In this document: positions 53,766 to 63,973 of the stretch, one piece after another
Layout: each line of letters begins with the position of its first letter
Numbering within the stretch: position 1 is the first letter of the stretch
DNA from: Amphibalanus amphitrite
Taxonomy: Eukaryota; Arthropoda; Thecostraca; Balanomorpha; Balanidae
DNA length: 64,000 nucleotides
Reading direction: 5' to 3'
Assembly (NCBI RefSeq): GCF_019059575.1
Contig: NW_024883410.1
Location: forward strand, 23,736-87,735
Program-made: the position numbers and the translations under genes
The notes under the pieces: generated by a model
The model's input: the letters and a program-made list of their open reading frames with translations, nothing else
The model's database searches: none
What the model was told of the DNA's origin: nothing

Positions 53766-53881
53766 TCTGACCACGGTCAGCCCCCTGCGGGGAGTTGATA
53801 TTTCACGAAAAGATGACATTACAATGTCAACCATCATCACAATGACCGAAGCTAACCGCAGGTCGTCGCCAGCGACCGTAC

Positions 53882-53995
53882 CTGAGTGGGGTCACAGGCC
53901 ATCTCCACCCGCTCGATGGAGATGGAGTCCCAGTAATTCTTCTGCAGAGAGAACTTTCGATTGGCTTCTATGTCCAGGGTGTGGTACGCTCCCAT
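53882..53995 (-). CDS. pelo: Pelota, exon 4
   Basis: The acceptor TCTTCTGGCAG lies above 53995 and the donor ACTCAG|GTACGG below 53882. The 114 bases are phase 0 and encode about residues 96-133: Met-Gly-Ala-Tyr-His-Thr, Arg-Lys-Phe-Ser-Leu, Trp-Asp-Ser-Ile, Ala-Cys-Asp-Pro. This is the end of the Pelota N-terminal domain. The LINE begins less than 100 bases into the following intron. Confidence 0.95.
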
Positions 53996-54142
53996 CTGCC
54001 AGAAGAGGAAAAATAAGCTCGTAAAGCAGAAAAAAAGGAACATCTCTCCGGCACCCGTGACACTTTGGGGCCGGATAACACAGAAAAACGATTCCCTATT
54101 TCAACCAAGATATGTTACAAGAAAAAAACAGACGCATCTAAC

Positions 54143-54426
54143 CAGGGCTGCGGAGTCGGAGTCGGTCGGAGTCGACAGTTGTGACCGGAGTCGGAGTCGG
54201 AGTCGATTTTAGAAACCCGAGCCGGAGTCGGAGTCGAAGTCACCGAAAATCTGTCGACTCCGCAGTCCGCAGCCCTGCTAGGTCTGCGGAGTCGGAGTCG
54301 GGAGTTGGAGTCGGTCGGAGTCGACAATTCTGCCCGGAGTCGGAGTCGGAGTCGGAGCTAGTTTTTGAAAGCCGGAGTCGGAGTCGGAGTCGGAGTCGCC
54401 GAAAATCCATCGACTCCGCAGCCCTG
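54143..54426. mobile_element. hAT-type MITE filled with GGAGTC words
   Basis: The ends CAGGGCTGCGGAGTC and GACTCCGCAGCCCTG are perfect inverted repeats with the 8-bp flank CATCTAAC on both sides (54135-54142, 54427-54434). The 284-bp body is two similar halves meeting near 54280 and consists mostly of GGAGTCGGAGTC repeats. The many short Ser-Arg-Ser frames are repeat artefacts. It lies in Pelota intron 3. Confidence 0.9.
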
Positions 54427-54706
54427 CATCTAACAGACAATGGCTTTACACAATTAATAGTTGACTAAAGCCATCGGTGATACGGCCTTCCGGCAATTTG
54501 TTAAAGCTAGATAAAAGTACAAAAATGCACCAAACACACTGTGGGCATGGGTCGTCTACCCCCATTTCGGAGCTGTCTGTCTAATGGAGCAGACCTCCGA
54601 AACACTTCAATCTCAACACTCTGGGCCCGATACTATCGCCGCCAATGTAAGATCAACCGTTTACTCTGACCCCATCCTCGCGTAGCTCGCTCAGGCGGTA
54701 CCGCAC

Positions 54707-54857
54707 CTTGACATACTGGTTCTCCTCCACGTTCCTGCCCTTGATGCGCAGCACGGCCGCGTGTGTGTCAAAGTCCATATCCTCCGCCTGAATGGTGAGG
54801 GTGGTGCGCACTCGGTTACTGGAGGAGGAGCCCGTGGCCGACTCGGTCTGTACCTTC
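54707..54857 (-). CDS. pelo: Pelota, exon 3
   Basis: The acceptor CCGCCCTCAG lies above 54857 and the donor GTCAAG|GTGCGG below 54707. The 151 bases encode about residues 45-95: Lys-Val-Gln-Thr-Glu-Ser-Ala-Thr-Gly-Ser, Arg-Val-Arg-Thr-Thr-Leu-Thr, Asp-Phe-Asp, Leu-Arg-Ile-Lys-Gly. The head of this exon is repeated two or three times upstream (54880-55075). Confidence 0.95.
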
Positions 54858-54879
54858 CTGAGGGCGGAGGGGAGGACGG

Positions 54880-55075
54880 TTACAATGTAACTGGAGGACG
54901 AGCCCGTGGCAGACTAGGTATGCACCTTCCTGCGGGTGAAGGGGGGGGGGGGGCGGTTACAATGTAACTGGACGACGAACCCGTGGCCGCCTAGGTCTGC
55001 ACCTTCCTGCAGGTGGAGAGAGAATGTTACAAAGTTACTAGACTGGGAGCCCGTGGCCGACTCGGTCGGGTACAT
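54880..55075 (-). repeat. Upstream copies of Pelota exon 3 head
   Basis: On the gene strand, copies of GAAGGT..ACC.AGTC.GCCACGGGCTC with a preceding CAG begin at 54929 and 55006. A third (GACCGAGTCGGCCACGGGCTC, about 55035-55070) lacks the acceptor. Offsets are 72 and 77 bases. In the first two, the Glu codon after ACC has become TAG, a stop in the Pelota frame. Confidence 0.85.
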
Positions 55076-55843
55076 AGTAACAAGTACCTGGACTGAATAG
55101 TAGCAAGGCATATGCGTGTATTGTGTACTGTACACTGCACATGTCGAAGGAACAATTCACTTTCATGACTACTGCTTAAGAAAGAAGAACATGTTACTCA
55201 TAAAACTCACTCGTTACTGCATAAGTCGAATTAATATGGAGTTTTCTATATAACATTTCAATGCTGCAATGTCTACTATTTAGGTATCAGGCTGACCTCT
55301 CCATGAAATCCTGTGGTGGTGCAAAATACACATCTGGGGTTCACATAGGCTGCAGCAGTATTTTTAGCACAATTGGCATTGCTCAATAATGATGATTTTT
55401 TTGGGGGGACAGGGGGCGCCCCGACTGCAAAGGCGCCCATAACGTCGGACTGTTAAGCATAAAACACGGAATAAAATGGGTTGCAACCAATAAAACCACC
55501 CTTCTGCAAAAGAAACATCTACTAAACACACTTGACGACCATACACATGGGAATTTCACCAGACCGAAAGCCTCACGGTTCATGCCGAACTAGGACGAGA
55601 CGACCCGTCGGCCCCACTTGCGCTGGCTCGTACCTCGTTATGCGGCTCGTTATGCGGCGGTCACCGCGAATGCGGAGCCCCCCTGACAACAAATCTGCCC
55701 CAGGGGTTGTCCGCCAGCCTGGTAGGTGGCCCAGGGAAGACTGGGAAGAGGGAAACCTGATGCCGGAAAGTTCGATCAGGGTTGTTCGATGAGGTAAGTT
55801 TTCGTTAGCAGTACACACAGAAACACACATACAGCAAGTTCAC

Positions 55844-55936
55844 CTGATTGTCGAGGCTCGAATTGCATCTCCCGGGTGGATGAGATTGTAGGCGTGCCAA
55901 ATGTCCTCAGCATCCTCAGGAATCAACGCAACAATT
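55844..55936 (-). CDS. pelo: Pelota, exon 2
   Basis: The acceptor TTTGTTTCAG lies above 55936 and the donor ATCAG|GTGAAC below 55844. The 93 bases encode about residues 14-44: Leu-Ile-Pro-Glu-Asp-Ala-Glu-Asp-Ile-Trp-His-Ala-Tyr-Asn-Leu-Ile and Ala-Ser-Thr-Ile-Arg, the conserved Pelota N-terminal strand. Confidence 0.94.
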
Positions 55937-55944
55937 CTGAAACA

Positions 55945-56935
55945 AACAATTAGGTAGGCACTCAGATTTTCTTCCAAATTTTTTGAGTTATTCAGCGTAA
56001 CTTGCAGAATAATGTGGCTGAAGGCCTTCTCTGGTCACTCATTTAAAAGTTGTCTTACTATCACATGATGGCACTCTAAAGTTGATCTGCCTGGCATTTA
56101 AGAACTTCAACCTGCCAGTGTGATCTGGTTGGATAATTTCTGTAGTGCAAAATGTAATCTATTAAGAGCAAAATGGTCCTTCCAGTCTTCACAGAAATAA
56201 GAAATTGAATATTTTCTGTATCAGAATTTGGCAGCAATATCCAGCCCCCCCCCCCAATTCACTTGAGGTCAGTTGCGACTTGTGGGCATTGGGGTTGATC
56301 AAAATTTGTTTTCCAAAACTAATGATTAGTTAAGTATATTACTGCTTTCTCCAACTTCCAAGGCCATATGTGCTCTACTGAGGCTCCTCACGTGCTGTCA
56401 CTGCTCCTGCTCCTGAGGCTCCGATCATTTGTGATCACACAAATGTATATAATATGTAGGTACATTTTATTTGTCGCTGTAACAGCGGTGCATAATAAAG
56501 AATGATGATGATGATATGGTGCCAATCTATGTTGTGCTAATTTCTTCAGTTTTTTTAAGGATGCAAAAGGAGGGAAATCGCCTTCAACTAAAACAATCAG
56601 ATAATTGCAGAGCTTCCTATTGCGCATAGGTATCATAAGAATCCGCAGAAGCTGAGCCATCCAGCCATGACCAGAATAAGCTGGCATCTTTCACTTTTTC
56701 AAATACTGATGATCCTTGGAAGGTTCAGGTAGATAGCCTACAAAAATAAAACGTCAATGAACTATATTATAATCATAATTCACTGGACAGATGTTTGAAG
56801 ATGACCATAATTAAATACGGTCCATGTTGGATATATCTGAACTCCAAAAAGGTTGTGAGACCAAATTGAAGGGAGCATGCTAAGCTGAAGCACGCTATAT
56901 TAAGACAAGAAAGCAAATTAATGCATCAAATAAAA
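55945..56935. other. Pelota intron 1, nothing recognised
   Basis: This is AT-rich sequence with short poly-C (56245) and GAT (56502) runs. No exon or mobile-element ends were recognised. Confidence 0.45.
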
Positions 56936-56941
56936 GCATAC

Positions 56942-56982
56942 CCTTTCCCGTCCTTGTCGATGTCCTTGCGCAGTAACTTCAT
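56942..56982 (-). CDS. pelo: Pelota, exon 1 (start codon)
   Basis: ATG at 56982-56980 is followed by Lys-Leu-Leu-Arg-Lys-Asp-Ile-Asp-Lys-Asp-Gly-Lys and the donor AAAGG|GTATGC. The nine exons total 1158 coding bases (385 residues plus stop), the usual length for the family. Pelota is the eRF1-like factor that, with the GTPase Hbs1, enters the empty A site of stalled ribosomes in the cytoplasm, splits them with ABCE1 and feeds no-go and non-stop mRNA decay. In flies it is also needed for germline maintenance and transposon control. All three domains are covered and no frame break is seen. Introns are large and full of mobile DNA, giving a gene of 27.6 kb. No clear promoter motif was found upstream. 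Confidence 0.95.
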
Positions 56983-57009
56983 AATTGTTGAAAATCAAAC
57001 AGTGCTATG

Positions 57010-57630
57010 ATCCAAATGTCTTCAGAAATCTATTGTATGCACCATTAGGGACAGATATTGGACGCATTCAAACTATTGAGGTTTAAAAAGGCATAAAAAC
57101 TAGACTTAATCCTCCAACATCTATCGTTGCACACAACACACACACATGTCTCTCACTCGGATGTGCTTTTCAAGGACACGTGCTTCGGCTTTCATTTGAT
57201 GGCGCGTTCGTAACATACAAATGACGTAACACACTTTTGTGGTAAATTTTTCACATGTAATTTCTTTTTATCTTCACTAACAAAGCCTTAGTTATCATAT
57301 GTATATTCATTAAACGTATTCTGAATAAAAATGTCTTTAAAATTGCATAAAATGGGTAGAGTTACAGCAAATGGAGTCATTTCTTAGCCATTTCTAAGTT
57401 GCGTCACATTCGTAACTAGTGCGTGGAATTTATCTTACACAAGCTTGAAGGGATACCTTCGTATTGCCTTTAGTCCGTAAAGTAATATTTTGCTTCCTAT
57501 CGCCTGCTCGTCAGAAGGCAACGGTCTTATGCCGCGCCGGCCGTCGACTGTGGTGGTCATTTTGCCGGCGAGGTCTGCTTTTTGGGCCCTCATACTGGCT
57601 GGCTCTGAGATCCCTACGCCGAACTCCGAG
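57010..57630. other. Upstream of Pelota, nothing recognised
   Basis: This should contain the Pelota promoter and leader. I see no TATA box or other decisive element on the reverse strand. Confidence 0.4.
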
Positions 57631-57639
57631 GGCCAGTGA

Positions 57640-58275
57640 CGTGACGGATCCAGGGGCGGGGGGGGGGGGGGGGGTCACAACTCACATGGCTCATGAATCC
57701 CCCTTGGGGCCCGGGGGCACCACAGGCCTGACAGGGGCACTACAGGTCCGCCAGGGGCGCCACAGGCCTAGCAGGGGCGCCACGGGTCTGTCAGGGGCAC
57801 CACAAGCTTGTCACACAGGCCTGTCAGAAGCACCTTCGGCCTAGCACGAGCACCACAGGCCTGCGAGGAGCATCACAGACCTGTCAGGGGTACCACAGAC
57901 CTGCCAGGGGCACCAGAGGCCTTGCAGGGGTAACACCGGCCTTGCAGGGGCACCTTGGGCCTGTCAGGGGCCCCCAGTCCTGTCAGGGGCACCACGTGCC
58001 TGTCAGGGACACTTCAGGCTTGTCAGGGGCACCACAGTTCTGTCAGGGCCCAGGCCCAGGGGCACCAGCGGCCTAGCAAGGGCAACACCCATAGAGATGT
58101 ATATAATATCTCTATGGCACCGTCAGCCTCGCAGGGGCACAATGAGCCTCGCAGGGGCACAATGAGCCTCTCAGGGGCACTATGGACCTCTCAGGGGCAC
58201 CACAGGCCTGTCGTTGGCACTTCAGGTTTGTCAGGGACACCACAGTCCTCCCAGGGGCACCGCAGACCTGTCAGC
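57640..58275. repeat. 20-bp minisatellite GGGGCACCACAGGCCTGTCA
   Basis: About 25-28 degenerate copies of the unit follow a GGATCCAGGGGCGGGG word and a long poly-G run (57657-57674). The array is broken at 58089-58115 by a hairpin (CCATAGAGAT...ATCTCTATGG). Long frames across it are artefacts of the repeat. Confidence 0.9.
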
Positions 58276-58279
58276 ACCC

Positions 58280-58600
58280 CCAGGTCACGAAATTGGTCGA
58301 AGGAAGTCATGTCGCATATCATTCGATTCGGCAGGTCTCCCTGAGTCCATTGGTGGCTTTCCCGACTCGCTAGCTCAATTCGATCGGGAATTATTGACGA
58401 AAAACTAATATGACCCTAATGACGTCAAAAATGACGTCACGCAAGGTCAACATTGCAAAAGTGACTCATTGAACCTTGCAAGGAGTGCATGAAATCACGA
58501 TTCTGTGCGCTTGAGATAGTTGGAGATCGTTCCCGGCGCCAGAATAGCAGTTTTCATTTTTCCCATTGACTTATAATGGTGAGTTCACGAAAATGACCTT
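58280..58600. repeat. Second copy of the paired-CRE dispersed repeat
   Basis: It matches 9805-10050 in order and detail, including TGACGTCAaaaaTGACGTCA near 58420 and CCTTGCAAGGAGTGCATGAA. The left edge joins the minisatellite directly at CAGGTCACGAAA. Confidence 0.7.
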
Positions 58601-59039
58601 ACCTCATAATTCATATGAACTTTAGGAAAAATCCGAGTTGTAAAATTTGTGAGACTCCAAATGGATACTAGGTCCTGCAAGTTTCATTTCCCTGTGAAAG
58701 CTCCTCTATAGCAGTGAGGGCGTTGCGAATGTGCGACATCTGAAGACCGTGCAGAGGTACTTACCTACAGCCCACCGCTAAAGTACATAATGTGCGGTTT
58801 TACCAATCTCAACGGATGGTTTTGACTGCCGATATTTTAATGCGGAGTGCTCGAAAAGAGGACGTCAATAGATAAAGTTGCAGCTGCAAGGGTAACGATA
58901 CAGGTTAGCTACATTCAAAGTTGCATTGTGGTCTGGCTAATCATTCCTAAGCTTCAGAAGCAGAACATACCCAGGACTGAAGCCTCACATTACTTATGCT
59001 GTGGACTGTACGTACACTTATGACGTCGTAGGTCAGTGA

Positions 59040-59220
59040 CCTGACCTGACCCGAAAATGCGGTTGATGTCAAAACTGAAAACATTCAACTTGAATCAAAG
59101 GTCAGGTATGCCAAGTTCATCAGCTCTCTATCACCGGCGAGGTCGGAGCTATCGCGAAAGACATATGAGGCCGAGGGGGGGGGGGCGGCACCCGATCCCC
59201 CTCGGCCGGCGAGAGCTTAT
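59040..59220. mobile_element. Right-end relic of a TTAA-family element
   Basis: An AGGTCA-rich stretch is followed by a poly-G run, GGCGGCACCCGATCCCC and CGGCCGGCGAG.GCTTATTAA, a degraded form of the right ends at 4190-4212 and 9745-9766. Confidence 0.45.
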
Positions 59221-59387
59221 TAAGTCGCCCAAATCCGTTGAGTTTTTAATTTTAAGTATAGGTAGGGTCGGTGCACCACTTCGATTCATAACCCTCCCTT
59301 GGAGTTTTCCTGGATCCGCTCCTGCCGAGGGCCTTCACTCACATGCTCCTCTGAGGTCCCCAGGGCCTCCTCTAAGGAATTTTCACT

Positions 59388-59560
59388 GGGGGGGGGGGGG
59401 GGCAGAGGCTCAGAAGTCAAACCTAGGGTACCCCCAAATCCAGTTTTCTCATCGGATTTAGGCCACTTATTTTTCGTCACAGCCCTGATACCATGATTTT
59501 CATTTTTAATTTGAAAAAAAAAAATATTCAAGAAATGGTAGGCTACGTCACCCTACTGGT
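59388..59560 (+). repeat. Copy of the hAT-internal repeat
   Basis: A poly-G run, then ACCTAGGGTACCCCCAAATC, TTTTCTCATCGGATTTAGG, CCACTTATTTTT and CGTCACAGCCCTGA match 5395-5500. They are the reverse complement of parts of 7590-7685. Confidence 0.65.
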
Positions 59561-59859
59561 GGATCCAGGCGGCAGGGTCACATTTTAGGTACCTAACGAT
59601 CCCGGAAACGTCCGAAATCGACGAAAATTTCTGGCTTTTCGACTTTCGAGAATAAAACAAAATCCCTATATTATAGAAAAATTGTATTAAACGGCACGCA
59701 GTGCGTCAGGAATCTAACCAACCGCTTAAAGTGTGAGGTCAATCTTTCCCACTAACACTGGAATCTATTAACCAACAGCTACCTGCCTGAAAACAGCTCA
59801 CTATCCTAAAAAGCTACCTGCCTGAAAATGACTTAAGAAACAAGCCACAGGTCAATAGT

Positions 59860-61640
59860 AATGAAGGCTAGGGACCAGGGTCATTTCAGGAAATGTGCAG
59901 CCAATTGATAATCACAAGAATACTAAAAGTTTTGCCACGCTGGGCCACTTTTTACGTGAGTTATTTACGAAAACCCTATAGGGGTGGGTCTATCTAACGG
60001 CTAGCCCCTCAATAAGTGTGAGGGCTTATTGCTTCCAGTCCCAAACACCGGGGAATAAAAACTTTTCCCGTGCTCCGCCGCGTTCTCATTTGACCGTAGC
60101 AAGATTTCCTCTTCAAGAATGAACCCGTCTCCCGAATAAAATAGTCCTCCGTGTAGAAGCGTGAGCGTTTGACTGATTGAGAGGGCGACCTTCCGGGACG
60201 CTTCCTTCTCAAAGAAATTTGTCAAAGGCCATGCCCCGTTCGGGCTTCAGTCGGTGTTCGCTTATAAAAACTGCATTGTCTGACCTCATTCCGTGGCTCA
60301 TCTTAGGCAACATGCGGATGTGAAATGTTCTTTGTAGATAAAAAACAACGGTAGGTATAAGAAAACTAAAATTAGTAACGTGGTGATCGTGGAGATAGTC
60401 TGGAATCTGGATTGTTTGTGTGGTACGCTTTTAATGAAATTTCCTCATTTTTCTCATTTTCTCAATTTCCTCATTTTTCATTATTGGTTTAACTGTGTGC
60501 CCCCCCCCCCCCCCCCCAGTGACGCGATTTCAGCTCCACTGGGGGGGCCAGCGGCATCACAGGGGGGGGCCGCGGCCCCCCCCAGTTAACATTTTAGAGG
60601 AGGCCCTGGAGGTCCCTATGCCGAACTCCGAGGGCCTTCACTCGCAGGCTCCTGGGGGACCACACCGGCTCGTGGCCCACGGGCCACGGGGCCCTTCCTC
60701 CAGATCCTGAGCCCACATGCCGACCTTAATGGGCCCCACGGAGGTTCCTGACGGCTCAGCTCAGCACCAGCCGATGGGCTCCACACTGACTCCCGGGGGC
60801 ATCATGCTGGTTTGGTTCATGAGACTTAGTGGTGACGGAAAGTATTTTTTTTTACATCAGGGCGGCGGGGTGCAAGTTTCTCAGAGCCCCATGGGCCCCT
60901 CCGGCGACACCTATAGGTGGCGGCGGCCCGCTCGGGTCCCTTAGAAGCTAGCGTGACCCCTCAGAGCCTGGATTGGGTCCTAATGCCGGTGAAGGTTTTA
61001 AAAGAAGCCTGTTTGGGGCAATCGGAGTTTGGCGTGGGGGTCCTCTAAAGCAAACTGAGTCAAAGGTCGACGTTGTACCTACTAAGAGCCCGTGTAAGGA
61101 CTCTCATGAGGTAAGCGTGAGGCTCGGGGCTGAGGAGTCCGTGTGTGACCTCAGAAGCGGCGGTGTTGAGCTTCATGAATCGGCAAAAGTCCCCAGGAAC
61201 CGGCATATGGTCCCCGGGAGCCGACATGGGAGCTCTCGGACTCGGAAGTGGGGTCCGCATGGTGTTCTTCTCGGGAGCTTGAATGAGGCCTTAAGTGTTG
61301 GTGTGAGGCCCCAAGAAGCCTGTTTGGAGCCCCAAGTGAGCCGGCAGGGTGTCCCGAGGAGCCGACTATAAGGGACCGCAAGAGTCAGTGTGGGCCCCTC
61401 AGACCTCAGGAGCCAGCTTGAGGGCCCTCAAAAGCTGGCGCAGGGGGGGGGGGTAGGAGCCGGCGTGGAGCTCTTAAACGCTCATAGGGTCCTTAGGAGC
61501 CGATATGGGACCCCAAGCATGCATGAATCCTGGAAAAGCTTCGGTCTGGTGACTGAGATCAGCTCTACGAGCAACTCTGTTCAAAACATTGCGCATTGCA
61601 CAAAGTCTGAATCTCTGCCCACCCGTTCAGTTCTTTTGGC
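59860..61640. other. Repeat relics and low-complexity sequence
   Basis: 59870-59970 resembles 9600-9725 of a TTAA element. A CTTATAAAAAC word at 60260 could be a TATA box, but no coding exon follows. Poly-C and poly-G blocks occur at 60499-60600. From about 61120 to 61510 a loose minisatellite of AGGAGCCGGCATGGG-like units gives spurious frames. Confidence 0.4.
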
Positions 61641-61649
61641 AAGAGGTCC

Positions 61650-61860
61650 GGGAGTGTAAACGGACGAGTCTGCGCCGCGGGCCCGGTCTGGCAGCGGTCC
61701 AGACTGGGTTCCCCGACGGCACGGAGCGTCGGCAGACAGGAGCGCCGCGCCCGCGCTCCGCGCCGCCAGGGATGGGCCGGCTAGACGGGCGTCTGTAAAA
61801 CTGTGACATCGCTGACACCACGTGACGTCAAACTGACGTCACCAGCAGCTGCTACTCGGT
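61650..61860. promoter_or_regulatory. GC-rich patch with E-box and two CRE-like sites
   Basis: A CpG-rich stretch (61670-61790) ends at CACGTGACGTCAAACTGACGTCACC (about 61820-61844), which contains CACGTG and two GTGACGTCA/TGACGTCAC sites. This could be a promoter of a gene to the right, but no exon is confirmed. Confidence 0.35.
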
Positions 61861-61899
61861 GTGATGATTGCTGAGCCAATTAAGTGCTGACGGTTCTAG

Positions 61900-62950
61900 A
61901 TCACCAACGCCCAATCGGTCTATTTTTAGGTTCCGTGACAAGTGTGTCGCGCCGAACGACTTTTGGTCATCAGCCGCTGCCTGTAGGTGTGGCTGATTTT
62001 TCATTCGTTACGTGTAGTCTGCTTTCATTCTTAATTTCGAGTGTATCATGTGTCTGGACTTGTTATTGTTATGTCTGGGCATCGTAATAATCCTCTGAGC
62101 CGTCCTGTTCCACCAGAGTCACTATCTCGGAAAGGACGGACGGTAGATACCGGAAAACCCACAACCAGTGCAGTGTTTTGACTGGCGGCAAGAGCTAACA
62201 CCTTCCACCGTTATATACGCCACATGGCCAGACGACTACGATCTAGACCTCATACACGTGTTACACCGTGTCCCTGATAGGTATGTGATCTTGTTGTCTG
62301 CACGTGGCCGGAAACAGAAGTTAATCCCTGGATGAAAAGAAAACAAAAGGCTTTGATCCATGATTTAGTGGCTTTTGCGCAAAATTATGTTTTTTTTTGC
62401 ACGAGTTTTTCCTCTTCAAAAAACTAGCAGTGTTTTTTTTATTGAAAATCAATTACATGATTCATACTGTGCTGACTGCTGAGCAACTTAGCAAGGAAAG
62501 CCACATTCTGATGCTCGTGCACGTATGTAAAACCTTCACGAGTTACGACTTAGACGCGGCGAAGACTTACAAACTCGGGGCGAAGTAGAATCTGTCCAAA
62601 CACGATTCATACACCTCATTAGTTTCTGGAAACAAACGACCACAATCATCTGCGCGGCGTTCGGACCTTTGCTATATGTGGTTGATTTGTGGCTGAGCAT
62701 ATCGGAGGTGTAAACAAACGGTAATTGAAATAACGATACTTTAGTAACCTGAAAATCTCCCGCTCCCGATGCGCCTACATGATATGATACAGCTCCCGCC
62801 TAGCCGAAGCTATGCACATATGAAGGTGGAAGTACATTTATTTATTGGAATTGGAGTTGGGAGTTCATTTATTGGCACGCAAGAGCAAGATGAAACGATC
62901 ATGCCCCTCTTCTTTCAGTTATGATCTATAAATCGAATGGTTACACGCAT
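61900..62950. other. Nothing recognised
   Basis: Only short frames without features were found on either strand. Confidence 0.4.
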
Positions 62951-62955
62951 AACCA

Positions 62956-63651
62956 TCAAACTTTATAGACCGTTAGTCCACTGTCTAAGGCTACTCGGAA
63001 ACTACCACAAGTGAAATATTCGCTCCACCAGCCGGGTTTGCAGTCTTGACTCCTGACCCATTTTGTGGTTTTGCAGCGCCGTTTACAATCCGACGCGCAC
63101 TTCAGCACTGTGTCAGACCCGCAGACTGCGTCTCTCCGAACGGCTCGAGGAGACCGGAAGGTGTGGGAGACAGTGGGAGGACACTCACTCAGGACAGTAG
63201 GAGGACGGTAGGAGGACAGGGCCGGCTGAGAAAGCGACCACGGCCGCACCCGGACGCGGCGCGGCGGGCGGCCCTCCGCCCTGTGCCGGCCGCGCAGTGG
63301 GCACTGGGCGGTCCCCCGCCCCGTGCCGGCCGCGCAGTGGGCACGGGGCGCACCTCGCCACGACGGAGCCACGCCGCCGGCGCGGCTGTCCGGCGGGGTT
63401 CCCCTGCCCCCGCTGCAGACGCTGGCGGCCGCACCTGGGCACAGCGGTGGTCCTGCCGACCGGACCCACCCGTCAGCCGGCCCGCAAAACGACGACAAAT
63501 GACCGAGCCGGGCCATTTCGAGCTTATCGCCGGCCCATTGACCAGGCCAGTGCATTACCGCGTGTCGTGCCGCGTGGGAAACGGCGCCGGGGTTCCGGGT
63601 CCCGGAATCCCCGATACACATGCTGCAGGATCGGGCTACAAATGCACACAC
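62956..63651 (-). CDS. Unrecognised open frame, cysteine-rich end (doubtful)
   Basis: A 231-codon reverse-strand frame runs through a GC-rich, CpG-rich region where long frames arise by chance, and an overlapping frame of 208 codons exists on the other strand. Only the last 55 residues look protein-like: six cysteines spaced C-x7-C-x3-C-x3-C-x10-C-x10-C with Trp and aromatic residues (about 62956-63125). That part might be one exon of a secreted peptide. No family is recognised. Confidence 0.2.
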   Translation of the reverse strand: MCAFVARSCSMCIGDSGTRNPGAVSHAARHAVMHWPGQWAGDKLEMARLGHLSSFCGPADGWVRSAGPPLCPGAAASVCSGGRGTPPDSRAGGVAPSWRGAPRAHCAAGTGRGTAQCPLRGRHRAEGRPPRRVRVRPWSLSQPALSSYRPPTVLSECPPTVSHTFRSPRAVRRDAVCGSDTVLKCASDCKRRCKTTKWVRSQDCKPGWWSEYFTCGSFRVALDSGLTVYKV

Positions 63652-63869
63652 GGAAATTCGGCAGTGTTTTGATCATTTTTTGAGTACTTGCTGTTTGTTG
63701 TTGCGGTAATTCATTATTTTTACCACCGGTTGAATCGGTGTGTTTTCAAGCACACCAGTTCTAATTTTGGACGTGAAAAAGCGCGTCTCAGCCCGGATTA
63801 AATCATTTTTTGAGCCTTTAATGGTTTCTTTCAGGAAAACCTTACTTACGAAATACAATACCAGCAAAA

Positions 63870-63923
63870 ACAAGCTTCTCTGTCTGTCTGTCTGTCTGTC
63901 TGTCTCTTTCTCTCTCCCTCCCT

Positions 63924-63973
<50 letters not shown>

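Larger units (their letters stand above)
46981..53795 (-). mobile_element. I-group LINE retrotransposon, full length
   Basis: On the reverse strand, in order: a 5' region with tandem monomers (about 53795-52790), ORF1 with three zinc knuckles, ORF2 with endonuclease, reverse transcriptase and RNase H, and a 3' region ending AATAAACAAACAAACAA at 46981. All frames are intact. It lies in Pelota intron 4, in the same orientation as the gene. CATTACAA at 46946 and 53817 is a possible but weak target duplication. The gag-like ORF1 plus RNase H in ORF2 point to the I/Nimb group rather than Jockey or CR1. Confidence 0.9.

Noticed and set aside
46946..53824. CATTACAA as target duplication of the LINE
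   Set aside because: The 8-base match does not abut the (CAAA)n tail (about 30 bases intervene), so it may be chance; kept only as a weak note.
54143..54426. Ser-Arg-repeat protein (SR-like)
   Set aside because: The repeat comes from GGAGTC units of a MITE with terminal inverted repeats and an 8-bp duplication.
57715..58270. CRISPR-like array
   Set aside because: The 20-bp units abut without unique spacers, units are degenerate and the genome is eukaryotic; it is a minisatellite.
63046..63672. 208-codon + strand frame
   Set aside because: It overlaps an equally long frame on the other strand in a CpG-rich patch; low-complexity Pro/Arg/Ala composition and no start context.
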